From Bacillus sp. V5-8f (GTDB lineage Bacteria > Bacillota > Bacilli > Bacillales > DSM-1321), in the NCBI RefSeq assembly GCF_002863565.1, contig NZ_PGUW01000005.1, positions 310,001 through 374,000 on the forward strand: DNA of 64,000 nucleotides, in the 5' to 3' direction. Both the position numbers and the translations under genes were made by a program. A model generated the notes under the pieces. That model was given only the letters and a program-made list of their open reading frames with translations. It was not told the DNA's origin and did no database searches. Positions 16,906-26,235 of this stretch are shown here, piece by piece (positions within the stretch are counted from its first letter, which is position 1; each line of letters opens with the position of its first letter).

Positions 16906-18141
16906 ATGGCCACTACAGCACATGCGGTAAAAAACATATCATCAGGAAACCCAAAGACAACGGCCTATCATGTTCTTTTTATTATTGGAATATGCCATTT
17001 GCTGAATGATTCCCTTCAAGCAGTTGTTCCGGCCATGTTCCCGATTCTAGGGAAGTCCATGTCGCTAAGCTACACCCAGCTTGGCATGATTGCGTTTGCC
17101 CTAAATATCGTGTCATCCCTCATGCAGCCGGTGGTTGGATGGTATACAGATAAAAAGCCCTTGCCTTATGCGCTTCCGATTGGACTTACCAGCTCATTGG
17201 CCGGAATGATTCTGTTGGCGATGGCTCCAACTTACCACATCGTTTTATTGTCCGTATTACTGATTGGTGTCGGATCCGCAGTTTTCCATCCGGAAGGCTC
17301 CAGGGTCGCTTTTCTTGCCGGCGGCCCTAAACGAGGGCTTTCCCAATCAATCTATCAAGTTGGGGGGAATACGGGACAAGCGCTAGCTCCTCTTATTACA
17401 GCTATGATCCTGGTCCCATTCGGACAAAAAGGAGCATTTTGGTTTGCCCCTGTTGCTTTTACAGCCGTTTTATTATTAACCTATATCGCTCGTTGGTATT
17501 CTGACAGGGTGCTTGTTTTACAGTCAAAGAAAGCACAAATTAAAACCAGCAGCCGGTCTGCAAATAGAAAAGCCATTGGAACGGCGCTTTTTTTAATTCT
17601 TTTTATCATCTTTGCCCGATCTTGGTTTATTTCCTGTATCACTAACTTTTATTCCTTTTATTTGATCGAACACTATTCATTCAGTATTAAAACCGCACAG
17701 CTATATATCTTCGCATTTTTGGCAGCGGGAGCCATTGGGACTTTTTTTGGCGGGCCGCTTGCAGATCGGTACGGCCGAAAGAGAATCATTTTATCATCTT
17801 TAGCCGGAAGTGCGCCTTTAACCATTTTATTACCTTTTGTAAATCCATTCACATCCTTTATTTTAGTTTGCTTAAGCGGTTTTACGATTATGACGAGTTT
17901 TTCCGTCACAGTTGTTTATGCCCAGGAGCTTGTGCCTGGTAAAGTCGGCACCATGGCAGGATTAACGGTCGGCCTTGCTTTTGGAATGGGGGCAATCGGC
18001 TCGGTGGCTTTAGGATCTATAGCAGATTTAATCGGAATAAATAGTATGATAAAATTAGTCGGTTTTCTGCCTCTTTTTGGCCTGGCAGCTTTCTTCCTGC
18101 CTTCTGATGAAAAGCTCAGAAAATGGTATGCAAATGCTTGA
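16906..18141 (+). CDS. MFS efflux transporter, fosmidomycin-resistance (Fsr/YfnC) type
   Basis: 411-residue, 12-helix major facilitator. The family signature after helix 4 reads GSAVFHPEGSRVAF, typical of the Fsr/YfnC branch. The loop between helices 8 and 9 carries GGPLADRYGRKR, the conserved MFS loop motif. The N-terminal 20 residues are cytoplasmic. Two ATGs are close (16902 and 16906); only 16906 is in frame with the transporter, eight bases after TTAGGAG. It is divergent from the MhqR-like gene, suggesting repression by it. The exported compound is unknown. Confidence 0.85.
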   Translation: MATTAHAVKNISSGNPKTTAYHVLFIIGICHLLNDSLQAVVPAMFPILGKSMSLSYTQLGMIAFALNIVSSLMQPVVGWYTDKKPLPYALPIGLTSSLAGMILLAMAPTYHIVLLSVLLIGVGSAVFHPEGSRVAFLAGGPKRGLSQSIYQVGGNTGQALAPLITAMILVPFGQKGAFWFAPVAFTAVLLLTYIARWYSDRVLVLQSKKAQIKTSSRSANRKAIGTALFLILFIIFARSWFISCITNFYSFYLIEHYSFSIKTAQLYIFAFLAAGAIGTFFGGPLADRYGRKRIILSSLAGSAPLTILLPFVNPFTSFILVCLSGFTIMTSFSVTVVYAQELVPGKVGTMAGLTVGLAFGMGAIGSVALGSIADLIGINSMIKLVGFLPLFGLAAFFLPSDEKLRKWYANA

Positions 18142-18258
18142 TAAACCACGATAGTCTTAGGGAACCAATTTTTTACTTTTGGATACAATAGGATGTATAT
18201 TCACTTTAGGCGTACGCCAAGACATTGAAGGATTGACTTATGGGGGTGAGGGGATGTT

Positions 18259-18987
18259 ATGAGCGAAGTGTTAATTGGCAGTATTTTATCTGCCATGTCT
18301 ACAGGGGCAGGAGCGTTAGTCATTTTATTTATTAGAGGAGCTATTTCGCATAGGTTCAGGGACACGCTTTTGGCATTTACTGCGGGAATTATGATGGCTG
18401 CTTCACTGCAAGGGTTGATCCCTCAATCCCTGGAAAGCGGCGGCTTTGTACAGCTTGTAGTTGGCGTGTTTTTAGGTGTTTTAACACTGACCATTTTGGA
18501 AAAAAACATCCCGCATATTGATCTAGAACATTCCAGGAGCGGGATAGAATTTGATCAGAAGGCCCTGCTGATTATTGCCGCCATTACATTGCACAATATA
18601 CCAGAAGGCCTTTCCGTAGGTGTCAGTTATGCTTCCAATGAGGCTGATACAGGGAATCTAATCGCCTTTGCAATCGGACTGCAAAATGCACCGGAAGGTT
18701 TGTTGGTGGCTCTGTTCCTAATCAATCAGCAAATCAGCAGGATGAAAGCTTTTATTCTAGCAACATTAACAGGAACGATTGAAATCGTTACTTCCTTGAT
18801 TGGCTTTTATTTAACTTCCTATATAAGTTTTCTTGTCCCGTATGGGCTCGCTTTTGCAGCGGGTGCCATGCTGTTCATTATCTACAAAGAACTGATCCCC
18901 GAGAGCCACGGAGATGGGAATGAACGCACTTCTACTTATTCGTTTATTATCGGGTTGCTGTTTATGATTCTGTTGCTTGAGATTTAA
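18259..18987 (+). CDS. ZIP family divalent metal transporter
   Basis: 242-residue polytopic protein of the ZIP (ZupT-like) family, likely importing Zn, Mn or Fe. Metal-site motifs are HNIPEGLSVGV in helix IV and QNAPEGLLVALF in helix V; in the latter the usual first His is Gln. A third acidic residue set lies in YKELIPESH. The start ATG 18259 follows GGGGTGAGGGG. It is 117 bases behind the MFS gene and may share its transcript. No Zur or MntR box was recognised. Confidence 0.88.
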   Translation: MSEVLIGSILSAMSTGAGALVILFIRGAISHRFRDTLLAFTAGIMMAASLQGLIPQSLESGGFVQLVVGVFLGVLTLTILEKNIPHIDLEHSRSGIEFDQKALLIIAAITLHNIPEGLSVGVSYASNEADTGNLIAFAIGLQNAPEGLLVALFLINQQISRMKAFILATLTGTIEIVTSLIGFYLTSYISFLVPYGLAFAAGAMLFIIYKELIPESHGDGNERTSTYSFIIGLLFMILLLEI

Positions 18988-19084
18988 CCGATACAACAGC
19001 ATTGACTTTCTAACAGCATTCCAAAACTCACCCTAATGGACAATGGCACGCATGGGGTAGCTTGTGACATACAGGCTCTTACAG

Positions 19085-21253
19085 TTAACCTCCAAATGGA
19101 AGCAGGATGTGGAAGGTCGTACCCTTCCCTTCTTCGCTTTCCACCTCTACTATGCCCTTATGTTCCTCTATGATTTTATAACTGACCATCAACCCAAGAC
19201 CGGTTCCCCGTTCCTTGGTTGTGTAAAAAGGCTCTCCTAGCTTTTTTAGTTTTTCTTCTGGTATCCCGGGACCTTCATCTTCAATGGAAATCCTTATATA
19301 GTCTTCGTGGTCCCGCTTCGCTCTTATAAATATACGGCCGCCATCCGGCATTACTTCCAGCGCATTTTTTATGATATTGATAAAAACCTGTTTAAGCTGG
19401 TTCCCTTCACAGTAAATCAAGAACTCTTCTTCTTCGAAATTCGTCTGGAATTGAATATTTTGGAATAACGCCTGGGCCCTAAGCAGCTCCAATGTTTCGT
19501 TCATGATCCCGATCACATTTTGACGAAAGTACCGCATCGCCTGGGGCTTAGCAAGTACCAGGAACTCCGTAATGATCGTTTCAATCCGTTTTATTTCCGA
19601 GGTTATCACATTAAAATAAGTCGAAAAATCCTCCTTCACACTGCCTTGAAGAAGCTGGATAAATCCTTTGAGCGCGGTCATAGGATTTCTTATTTCATGC
19701 GCAATCCCTGCAGCCAGCTCACCCACAACGTGAAGAGTATCTGATTTGCGGATTTGCTCCTGCAACTCGAGAGTTTCCGTAATATCACGAAATATGGTTA
19801 AATGGAGCCCGTAATATAAATTTTTCCTTGTTGATAGCTCAAGATGTTTGATTTTTCCGTGCTCAAAGGTGATTGGGACAATTGTTTTATCCTGGCCTTT
19901 TAGCTGAACATTAGCAATATGGCTGTTTAGCTTATCTCTATTTTCCGGAACCATCTCCATAACTTCTTTAACCGACATGGAAAGTAGCCTATCCTTTGGC
20001 AACTCCAGAATATTGGCGCCTATTTCATTAATATCGGCAAATCCAAATTCGTTCCAGAGAATCATCCCATCCAATGAACCTTCAAAGATTTTCCTGAACT
20101 TTTTTTCACTCTTTCTTAATTCTCTTTCAATTTTCCACCGCTCGCTGACATTTCGAAAAATCGTTATATTATAGCCTTCACTAGAGTGCATCTTTGATGT
20201 TAACTCCAGCAGCTTTATTTGCCCATTTGGCATTTTATAAAACAGCTCTTCCCTGACCTCCCCCTTTTGGCAGAAGGTAGCAACCATGGACTTGTATCTT
20301 TCATCCTTTTTAAAAATATAATCATCCAGCCTTGTTCCAATCAAGTGATTGCGGTTTGATTCAAAAATCTTACAGGCTGAATGGTTCACTCGAAAAATGT
20401 ACCCCTCTTCATTCCAAAACACGATTGCGTCCAAGGTTTGATCGAATAACTCCGAAAAAATTTGTTCGCTTTTTTGCAGTTTTCGTTCCATGGCAACCTT
20501 TTCTGTGATATTCCTAAAGATCGACATATAATGTTTATTGAAGATATTAGCGCTTGTGGAGTACTCAAACCGGATATTTCCCTGTCTGTCGTACATTTCA
20601 ATTTCCCCTGTGGCAGCCCCTTTTGAAATCACTTCTTCCAAGCTTTTTTGCCACATCTTAAGCTGGGAAGCATCAATAAAATTCTGTATTTTTTTCCCAA
20701 GCAATTCTTCCCTTTCCCGGCTCATCGTCGTGCAAAAAGAATGGTTCGCATCAATGATAGCCCCTTCTTTATCATAGATCACAATGCAGTCAACAGCTTT
20801 ATTAAACACATCAAGAAACATTTGTGTCGTCATCATTCTTTCCTGGAGCAAAGCCCTTTCCCCGGTAATGTCCCTTAGCTTGTACACCACTTTTTTCTCT
20901 TTTCCATACGGAAAACCGATGAATTCTACTTGCTTGTGCCCCCCTGCCGCGGGTTGTACCACCCATTCATCATTGTAGGAACCCTCCCTAAAGATCAATT
21001 GCTCCTGGTAAGACAGAATCTCCCCAGGTGTATCGATTAAAAAATCCTCTAAATTTTTCGTAAGAACCTCATCCCTGGAAAGTGCAAATAGCGAACAAGC
21101 TTGAAAATTGGAATAAATAATATCTCTATTTTCATCCACGATAATCAATGCTTCAAATGTATGATCAATCAATTCTTTAAATTGTTCGATTTGGCTATGT
21201 AATTTATTAATTTCTTGTTTATAGCCGGAAATGGATTCTATGTCCGTATACAT
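19085..21253 (-). CDS. kinE: Multi-PAS sensor histidine kinase, KinE-like
   Basis: 722 residues, without membrane helices. Four PAS domains occupy roughly residues 24-130, 146-250, 266-370 and 386-490. Each starts with a similar motif (FKELIDHTFEALIIVDEN, FLDVFNKAVDCIVIYDKE and related). The dimerisation/phospho-acceptor box is AAGIAHEIRNPMTALKGF near residue 515. The ATP-binding domain shows the N box NIIKNALEVMPDGG, the G1 box DEGPGIPEE, the F-like FYTTKERGTGLGL, and ends ILLPFGG. The architecture and the adjacent divergent ykrP-like gene match B. subtilis KinE, one of the kinases feeding the Spo0A phosphorelay. The signal is unknown. Confidence 0.85.
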   Translation of the reverse strand: MYTDIESISGYKQEINKLHSQIEQFKELIDHTFEALIIVDENRDIIYSNFQACSLFALSRDEVLTKNLEDFLIDTPGEILSYQEQLIFREGSYNDEWVVQPAAGGHKQVEFIGFPYGKEKKVVYKLRDITGERALLQERMMTTQMFLDVFNKAVDCIVIYDKEGAIIDANHSFCTTMSREREELLGKKIQNFIDASQLKMWQKSLEEVISKGAATGEIEMYDRQGNIRFEYSTSANIFNKHYMSIFRNITEKVAMERKLQKSEQIFSELFDQTLDAIVFWNEEGYIFRVNHSACKIFESNRNHLIGTRLDDYIFKKDERYKSMVATFCQKGEVREELFYKMPNGQIKLLELTSKMHSSEGYNITIFRNVSERWKIERELRKSEKKFRKIFEGSLDGMILWNEFGFADINEIGANILELPKDRLLSMSVKEVMEMVPENRDKLNSHIANVQLKGQDKTIVPITFEHGKIKHLELSTRKNLYYGLHLTIFRDITETLELQEQIRKSDTLHVVGELAAGIAHEIRNPMTALKGFIQLLQGSVKEDFSTYFNVITSEIKRIETIITEFLVLAKPQAMRYFRQNVIGIMNETLELLRAQALFQNIQFQTNFEEEEFLIYCEGNQLKQVFINIIKNALEVMPDGGRIFIRAKRDHEDYIRISIEDEGPGIPEEKLKKLGEPFYTTKERGTGLGLMVSYKIIEEHKGIVEVESEEGKGTTFHILLPFGG

Positions 21254-21487
21254 ATTTTTTCTAACCCTCCGGTAAACACTTTTACTACCAATATTCTACA
21301 TAAATACTCAAATTTCCTATAGGAGTATCAAAAATAGGTCGAAAGTCGGATTTTTTTACAAGAATTTGTTGATACATTAAAAAATGGTTAATTTTACATG
21401 TGAATCAGATGGAATGTTTCTTTATAATGGCGGGTATTAAGGAATGTGACCATGTATTTTCATAAAAAACCTGGCCTGGAGGAAAAC

Positions 21488-22525
21488 ATGAGAAAACGGG
21501 ATTTTTTCTTTGATAATGCAAAATTTATTTTGATCGCATTTGTCGTTTTCGGACATTTGCTAAAAACGTTTGTGAATGATAACGAAGCGATTTATTCACT
21601 GTACAAGACAATCTATACCTTTCATATGCCAGCCTTTATCCTAGTATCAGGTTTCTTTGCTAAAGGTTTTTATAAAAAAGGGTATATTTCTAAAATTACA
21701 AAAAAATTAATTCTTCCTTATCTCATTTTCCAAATGATTTACGCGGTATATTATTATTATTTATACCAAAAGTCGAGCTTAAGCGTAGACTTCCTTGATC
21801 CGCAGTGGTCGCTTTGGTTTTTAATCAGCTTGTTTTGCTGGAATATTATGCTGCTCGGATTTGCGAAATTAAAGCCGGCGGTGGGCATTGGGTCTGCCAT
21901 TTTGGTTGCCCTTTTAATCGGTTATGTCGACTCGGTTTCAAACTATTTAAGCCTTTCAAGAACCTTTGTATTTTTCCCGATGTTCTTGATCGGTTATCAT
22001 TTATCGAAAGACCACATAAAACATTTATTAACATTTAAAGCACGCACTTTTGCGTTTCTGATAATGGCTGTGGTCTTCATTGGGTTTTATCTATATCCTG
22101 ATATCAATTATAAATGGCTGCTCGGCTCAAAACCGTATTCGGAACTGGAGGCAGCAAGCATCATTTCCATGTTTAAGCGGCTGGCATTTTACTTATTAAG
22201 CCTAATGATGGTTTTTAGCTTCCTGGCACTTATCCCAACCGGCCAATACTTCTTTACCCAGTGGGGAAAACAGACCTTGTATGTATACCTGCTGCATGGA
22301 TTCTTTGTCCGCTTTTTCCGGGAAAGCAGCATTCGAGACCACTTTACCAACCTTGAAAATTTCTTGATGCTTGGCGGTATTTCTCTATTAATAACAATTG
22401 TCCTGTCGAGCAGGTTTATCGCATCTATCGCCCAACCGCTCATTGAACTGGACTTCTCCCGAACGAAGAATTTGATACAAAGTCTCGGCATGTATCTAAA
22501 GCTATATAAAGAAAAATGGCAGTAA
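21488..22525 (+). CDS. ykrP: Membrane acyltransferase family 3 protein, YkrP-like
   Basis: 345-residue integral membrane protein of the acyltransferase-3 family (O-acetylation of extracellular sugars or related substrates). It opens with MRKRDFFFDNAKFILIAFVV and has about ten hydrophobic segments. The family His is in FGHLLKTF, with FHMPAFILVSGFF as the second conserved block. ATG 21488 is preceded by GGAGG and is chosen over the frame's first ATG at 21446. It is divergent from kinE, as in B. subtilis. Its substrate is not known. Confidence 0.82.
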   Translation: MRKRDFFFDNAKFILIAFVVFGHLLKTFVNDNEAIYSLYKTIYTFHMPAFILVSGFFAKGFYKKGYISKITKKLILPYLIFQMIYAVYYYYLYQKSSLSVDFLDPQWSLWFLISLFCWNIMLLGFAKLKPAVGIGSAILVALLIGYVDSVSNYLSLSRTFVFFPMFLIGYHLSKDHIKHLLTFKARTFAFLIMAVVFIGFYLYPDINYKWLLGSKPYSELEAASIISMFKRLAFYLLSLMMVFSFLALIPTGQYFFTQWGKQTLYVYLLHGFFVRFFRESSIRDHFTNLENFLMLGGISLLITIVLSSRFIASIAQPLIELDFSRTKNLIQSLGMYLKLYKEKWQ

Positions 22526-22551
22526 CAGTCTTTAAGTTATTAAGACCCTTT

Positions 22552-22583
22552 CAGAAAAAGCGCCCGCATAGGGACGCTTTTTC
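22552..22583 (+). terminator. Terminator of the ykrP-like gene
   Basis: AGAAAAAGCG-CCC pairs with GGG-A-CGCTTTTTCT around a five-base loop, ending in a T-rich run. Confidence 0.85.
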
Positions 22584-22643
22584 TATATATTTAGACAAGA
22601 TTATAAATAAACCACCGGGTTATAAACACATAGGAGTAGTTTT

Positions 22644-22769
22644 ATGAGCGGTTATCAAGAAAGCAGGCTGGGAAAGCATCCCCTATTTTACCCCCGCTTA
22701 TTTCATCTGCAAGACGACTTGTGCATTAGCTTAATGAGATTTTTTATTTTCAACCATATAATGGCTTGA
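22644..22769 (+). CDS. Possible small protein, 41 residues
   Basis: A short frame begins at ATG 22644, seven bases after AGGAG, and encodes MSGYQESRLGKHPLFYPRLF and a hydrophobic end. No family is recognised. The ribosome site is the only real support. It lies in the otherwise empty gap between the ykrP terminator and a GntR-type gene. Confidence 0.3.
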   Translation: MSGYQESRLGKHPLFYPRLFHLQDDLCISLMRFFIFNHIMA

Positions 22770-22791
22770 AGGCCGGGAGAATACGTTCTCC

Positions 22792-23499
22792 TCATTGCCC
22801 CGGCAAGGAATCTAACAAGGTCACTTCTACATTGCTTAAGTGGAGGCTCATCGCTTCCCGGGCACCGCTCTCATCCTCTGCTTTGATCGCTTCAAAAATA
22901 GTTACATGTTCTTGGTATAACGTATCTACAGTGTTGTCTGTTGAGTATAATAGGATTCTTCTTGTTTCCCTTATGGCCGCGGCCATCATATCCGCTACCT
23001 GGTTCATCAGTGTTGCCAATAACGGGTTTTTGGAGGCTCTGGCAATTGCCAAATGAAAGGATAAATCGGCTTTCTCCCCCTTTTCCCTATCATCCCGTGC
23101 TGATTTCATGGCTTTTAGTGCTTTTTCTATGTCAGCAATATCCTTTTTTGTCCTTTTTTCCGCCGCCGCAGCCACTGCCCCGGTTTCAAGGATTTTGCGT
23201 ACTTCAAACAAATACGCAATATCGTCCTTATTCATTAGGATTGCATTGGATAAAGGAATGGCCATTAAACTTGGGTCAAAATGTTTTACATACGTTCCCT
23301 CGCCGTGCCTCATCTCCACAAGGCCCATGCTGCGCAAGGCGCTTAACGCTTCCCTTACCGCTGACCGGCCTACCTCGAAATTAAGGGCAAGCTGCTCGAT
23401 AGAATCCAGCTTTGTGCCAGGCGGCAAGTTACCATTTTTAATAGACTCGTACAGATGCTCCGCTACTATTTCATATATTTTCTTTGGTTTTATTCTCAT
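22792..23499 (-). CDS. GntR-family regulator, FadR/LutR subfamily
   Basis: 235-residue repressor-type regulator. The N-terminal winged helix (residues 1-72) shows YEIVAEHLYESIKNGNLPPG, the recognition segment VGRSAVREALSALRSMGLVEM and the wing GEGTYV. The FCD ligand-binding domain follows (residues 85-235), with metal-site positions in DLSFHLAIARAS and a His in MSLHLSNVE. FCD regulators of this type often sense carboxylic acids such as lactate. ATG 23499 with AAAGGA is preferred over the upstream start at 23523. No obvious target gene is adjacent, so the regulon is unknown. Confidence 0.82.
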   Translation of the reverse strand: MRIKPKKIYEIVAEHLYESIKNGNLPPGTKLDSIEQLALNFEVGRSAVREALSALRSMGLVEMRHGEGTYVKHFDPSLMAIPLSNAILMNKDDIAYLFEVRKILETGAVAAAAEKRTKKDIADIEKALKAMKSARDDREKGEKADLSFHLAIARASKNPLLATLMNQVADMMAAAIRETRRILLYSTDNTVDTLYQEHVTIFEAIKAEDESGAREAMSLHLSNVEVTLLDSLPGQ

Positions 23500-23928
23500 G
23501 AAAGCCATCCTTTCATCATCCATTGCAATCTATATATATTGAAAATTTTCAAGTTACCCAACATTAAAATGAAACAAGGTTTTTCAAGCCCTTAACAAAG
23601 ATGAAAAAGTTTCCAAACAGTTTAGGCCTATTTAAATCTCGCTTTTTACTTACCCCATGTAGTGTTGAGGGTAAATCAGCAAAATGAAAAATGCCATAAA
23701 TATCAGGGCATTATTTTTGAATTCAACTTATTTAATATTCTATTATGTAACCGCTCCCCTACTATTATATAGCATTCAGTTAGGAAACAATGGTTTTTTT
23801 GTAAAACGCTTACTTATATATGTTTTTCATGGGTCCTTAGGGTTATTTTCATCTTTTCAAATGGCGATACTATGTTAGAATATAGTGTTAGAGTTTTACA
23901 CAATATCAGATTCTCAGCCAAATATTGA
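23500..23928. other. Long intergenic region
   Basis: AT-rich gap between the GntR-type gene and the radical SAM gene. A hydrophobic plus-strand frame (23684-23878) lacks a ribosome site and similarity and is not called. A weak -10-like sequence near 23875 (TAGAATAT) may belong to the radical SAM gene. Confidence 0.5.
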
Positions 23929-23963
23929 AAGGAGCTTGGCGGCCATAAGCCGCTGCTGCATAT

Positions 23964-25706
23964 ATGAATACAATTATTGCCACTTTAAATGCTAAATACA
24001 TTCACACCAGCCTCTCAATCCGTTACTTGAAGGCATACGCTGAACCAGATTTTGATGTACGCTTGGCCGAATATACGATTAAAGACCCGGTGATGAACAT
24101 TGTAGGTGACCTTTATTCGAAAAATCCGGATATTATTGGCTTTAGCTGCTATATTTGGAATATTGAAGAGACGATAAAGGTTATCCAGATGCTTAAGAAA
24201 ATCAACCCGGAGCTTGTCATTATTCTAGGAGGGCCTGAAGTTACCTACGATGTATCAGAATGGCTCGAGAAAATACCGGAAGCAGACTTCATCGTGATGG
24301 GTGAAGGCGAGATGACCTTCAAGAAACTCCTGGAAGAGCTGCACGGAGGAAAAGATTTTCGTACCGTCAGCGGAATTGCTTATCGTTCAAACGGAAAAAA
24401 TGTTATACAGCCCCAAAGCTCCAAGCTTGATTTAAAAGAGCTGCCTTCTCCTTTCCATTTTGAGGAGGATATTCCGCACCTCTCAAAAAGGGTAGCGTAT
24501 GTTGAAACCAGCAGAGGCTGCCCATTCAACTGTCAGTTTTGCCTTTCATCGATTGAGGTTGGCGTCAGGTATTTTGACAGGGAGAAAATCAAGGAAGACA
24601 TCCGCTATTTGATGAAAAATGGCGCCAAAACGATCAAATTTGTGGATCGTACCTTCAATATCAGCCGCAGTTATGCCATGGAGATGTTCCAGTTTTTAAT
24701 CGACGAACATGTACAAGGCACTGTTTTTCAATTTGAAATTACGGCCGATATTATGCGCCCTGAGGTCATCCAGTTTTTGAACGACAATGCTCCACGCGGT
24801 TTGTTCCGTTTTGAAATCGGGGTACAGTCGACAAATGACTATACGAATGAGCTAGTGAAGCGCAAACAAAATTTCGAAAAGCTTACCCGGACCGTGACGA
24901 TGGTCAAAGAAGGCGGAAAAATCGATCAGCACCTCGATTTGATTGCCGGGCTTCCTGAAGAAGACTACCAATCATTTCGTAAGACATTCAACGATGTATT
25001 TGCCCTGCGTCCGGAAGAACTACAGCTCGGCTTTTTAAAAATGCTGCGTGGAACAGGGCTTAGAATCCGCGCAAAAGACCATGATTACATTTTCAGCGAC
25101 CACTCCCCATATGAAATTTTAGGGAATAATGTACTAACTTTTGCTGAAATCGTAAGGATCAAACAGGTGGAAGATGTTCTGGAGAAATATTGGAACGCCC
25201 ATCGCATGGACATGACGGTTGAATTCCTTATAAAAGAAGCCTTCCCATCCCCGTTCGATTTTTTCCAGGATTTTGGCACCTTTTGGGATGGACAGGGTTG
25301 GTCGCGAATCGGACATCAACTGGAGGACTTATTCAAAAGATTACTGCAGTTTTTACAGGACACGAAACCGGACAGCCTTGATATCGCAACCGGTATGATG
25401 AAATACGATTATGTAAACAGCCAAAAATATAAGCCACGAAAACCTTGGTGGAACCAAACTTTTGATAAACGTGATCGTTCCGCCATTTATGAAAGAATCG
25501 TCAACGAACCTAGTGTTCTAGGTGAATGTTTTGAATCCTTGAAGCTGTCTGAAAAAGATTTGTTTAAACATACAATGCTTGAAGAACTTCCTTTCAACTT
25601 AAAAACCTATCTTGAAAGCGGACAGATTGTAAAAAGTCCTTCCATCATGCTCGTTTATTTTGACCCAGCAGGAAACGGATCACAAATCTTTGCGTTGGAA
25701 ATATAG
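23964..25706 (+). CDS. B12-binding radical SAM protein (DUF4080 type)
   Basis: 580 residues. Residues 1-135 form a cobalamin-binding Rossmann-like domain (DIIGFSCYIWNIEETIKV, ILGGPEVTYD, VMGEGE) without the DxHxxG His. The radical SAM domain follows from about 175, with the 4Fe-4S cysteines in SRGCPFNCQFCLSS (CxxxCxxC). The C-terminal ~180 residues correspond to DUF4080. Cytosolic; the reaction is unknown. The nearest Shine-Dalgarno (AAAGGAG, about 23929) is about 30 bases from ATG 23964. A small GC-rich hairpin lies between them, so initiation may be unusual. Confidence 0.88.
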   Translation: MNTIIATLNAKYIHTSLSIRYLKAYAEPDFDVRLAEYTIKDPVMNIVGDLYSKNPDIIGFSCYIWNIEETIKVIQMLKKINPELVIILGGPEVTYDVSEWLEKIPEADFIVMGEGEMTFKKLLEELHGGKDFRTVSGIAYRSNGKNVIQPQSSKLDLKELPSPFHFEEDIPHLSKRVAYVETSRGCPFNCQFCLSSIEVGVRYFDREKIKEDIRYLMKNGAKTIKFVDRTFNISRSYAMEMFQFLIDEHVQGTVFQFEITADIMRPEVIQFLNDNAPRGLFRFEIGVQSTNDYTNELVKRKQNFEKLTRTVTMVKEGGKIDQHLDLIAGLPEEDYQSFRKTFNDVFALRPEELQLGFLKMLRGTGLRIRAKDHDYIFSDHSPYEILGNNVLTFAEIVRIKQVEDVLEKYWNAHRMDMTVEFLIKEAFPSPFDFFQDFGTFWDGQGWSRIGHQLEDLFKRLLQFLQDTKPDSLDIATGMMKYDYVNSQKYKPRKPWWNQTFDKRDRSAIYERIVNEPSVLGECFESLKLSEKDLFKHTMLEELPFNLKTYLESGQIVKSPSIMLVYFDPAGNGSQIFALEI

Positions 25707-25716
25707 GAAAACCTTG

Positions 25717-25751
25717 AAATGGCCATGAGCAACGCTCACGGCCATTTTTTT
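25717..25751 (+). terminator. Terminator of the radical SAM gene
   Basis: AAATGGCCATGAGC pairs with GCTCACGGCCATTT (one mismatch) around three bases, followed by TTTTT. It can also serve the small convergent gene at 25755. Confidence 0.85.
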
Positions 25752-25754
25752 CGT

Positions 25755-25901
25755 TTATTTTTTGCGTTTGCCTTTCTTGCTGGCAGCAAGGACATCGTAA
25801 ATCTTCGTTGCGTTCATATCGCCGGTAAATTCTGTTCCAAACTCTTCACGAAGATTTGAAACAGGGTTTTCTTCACGTACTTGTTTTTCTTTTTCTTTCA
25901 T
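25755..25901 (-). CDS. Small hydrophilic protein, 48 residues
   Basis: Starts MKEKEKQVREENPVSNLREE and ends in a Lys-rich tail (SKKGKRKK). It contains EFGTEFTGDMNAT. No family is recognised. Its ATG (25899-25901) overlaps the stop of the next upstream small gene as TAATG, so the two are translationally coupled. Highly charged, no membrane segment, probably a small spore-former-specific protein, which is inference only. Confidence 0.65.
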   Translation of the reverse strand: MKEKEKQVREENPVSNLREEFGTEFTGDMNATKIYDVLAASKKGKRKK

Positions 25902-26059
25902 TACGCCCTACCCTTTCTACCCTGCTTTGAATTACGATTAAAACCCTTCATTGGATTTTCATCAACTGCAAATTCATTGGTAAAATCCTGCTCTGATTGA
26001 TTTTGATACGGGGTATGGCTTGTTTTATATACACCATCTACATTTGCTTTTCTTTTCAA
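25901..26059 (-). CDS. Small hydrophilic protein, 52 residues, TTG start
   Basis: The coding frame reads MKRKANVDGVYKTSHTPYQN and then Asn/Gln/Lys-rich sequence ending GRKGRA. TTG at 26057-26059 follows AAGGTGA by five bases; there is no earlier ATG. It overlaps the downstream 48-residue gene by one base. Composition resembles small spore-associated proteins of Bacillaceae, but no named family is claimed. Confidence 0.6.
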   Translation of the reverse strand: MKRKANVDGVYKTSHTPYQNQSEQDFTNEFAVDENPMKGFNRNSKQGRKGRA

Positions 26060-26205
26060 TTTAATCACCTTCCCCAAGCACGGTTATCCAAAATGAAGGC
26101 TTAATTCTAGAGAAGCCTTCTGATTAGAGTGGGGTATAAACCCGCTGATTTATTCCCGGCACAGTTACGAAAAAAGTGGAAAAATGTGTCATAATAGAAA
26201 ACGAA

Positions 26206-26228
26206 AGAGCCGATAAAACCGACTCTTC
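26206..26228 (-). terminator. Terminator of the acyl-CoA catabolic block
   Basis: On the minus strand AAGAGTCGG pairs with CGGCTCTT (with a G-U pair) and is followed by a T-rich tail, 8 bases after the quinone oxidoreductase stop. Confidence 0.7.
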
Positions 26229-26235
26229 CTCAGCA

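Noticed and set aside
23684..23878. Hydrophobic plus-strand 64-residue frame
   Set aside because: AT-rich chance frame without ribosome site or family features.
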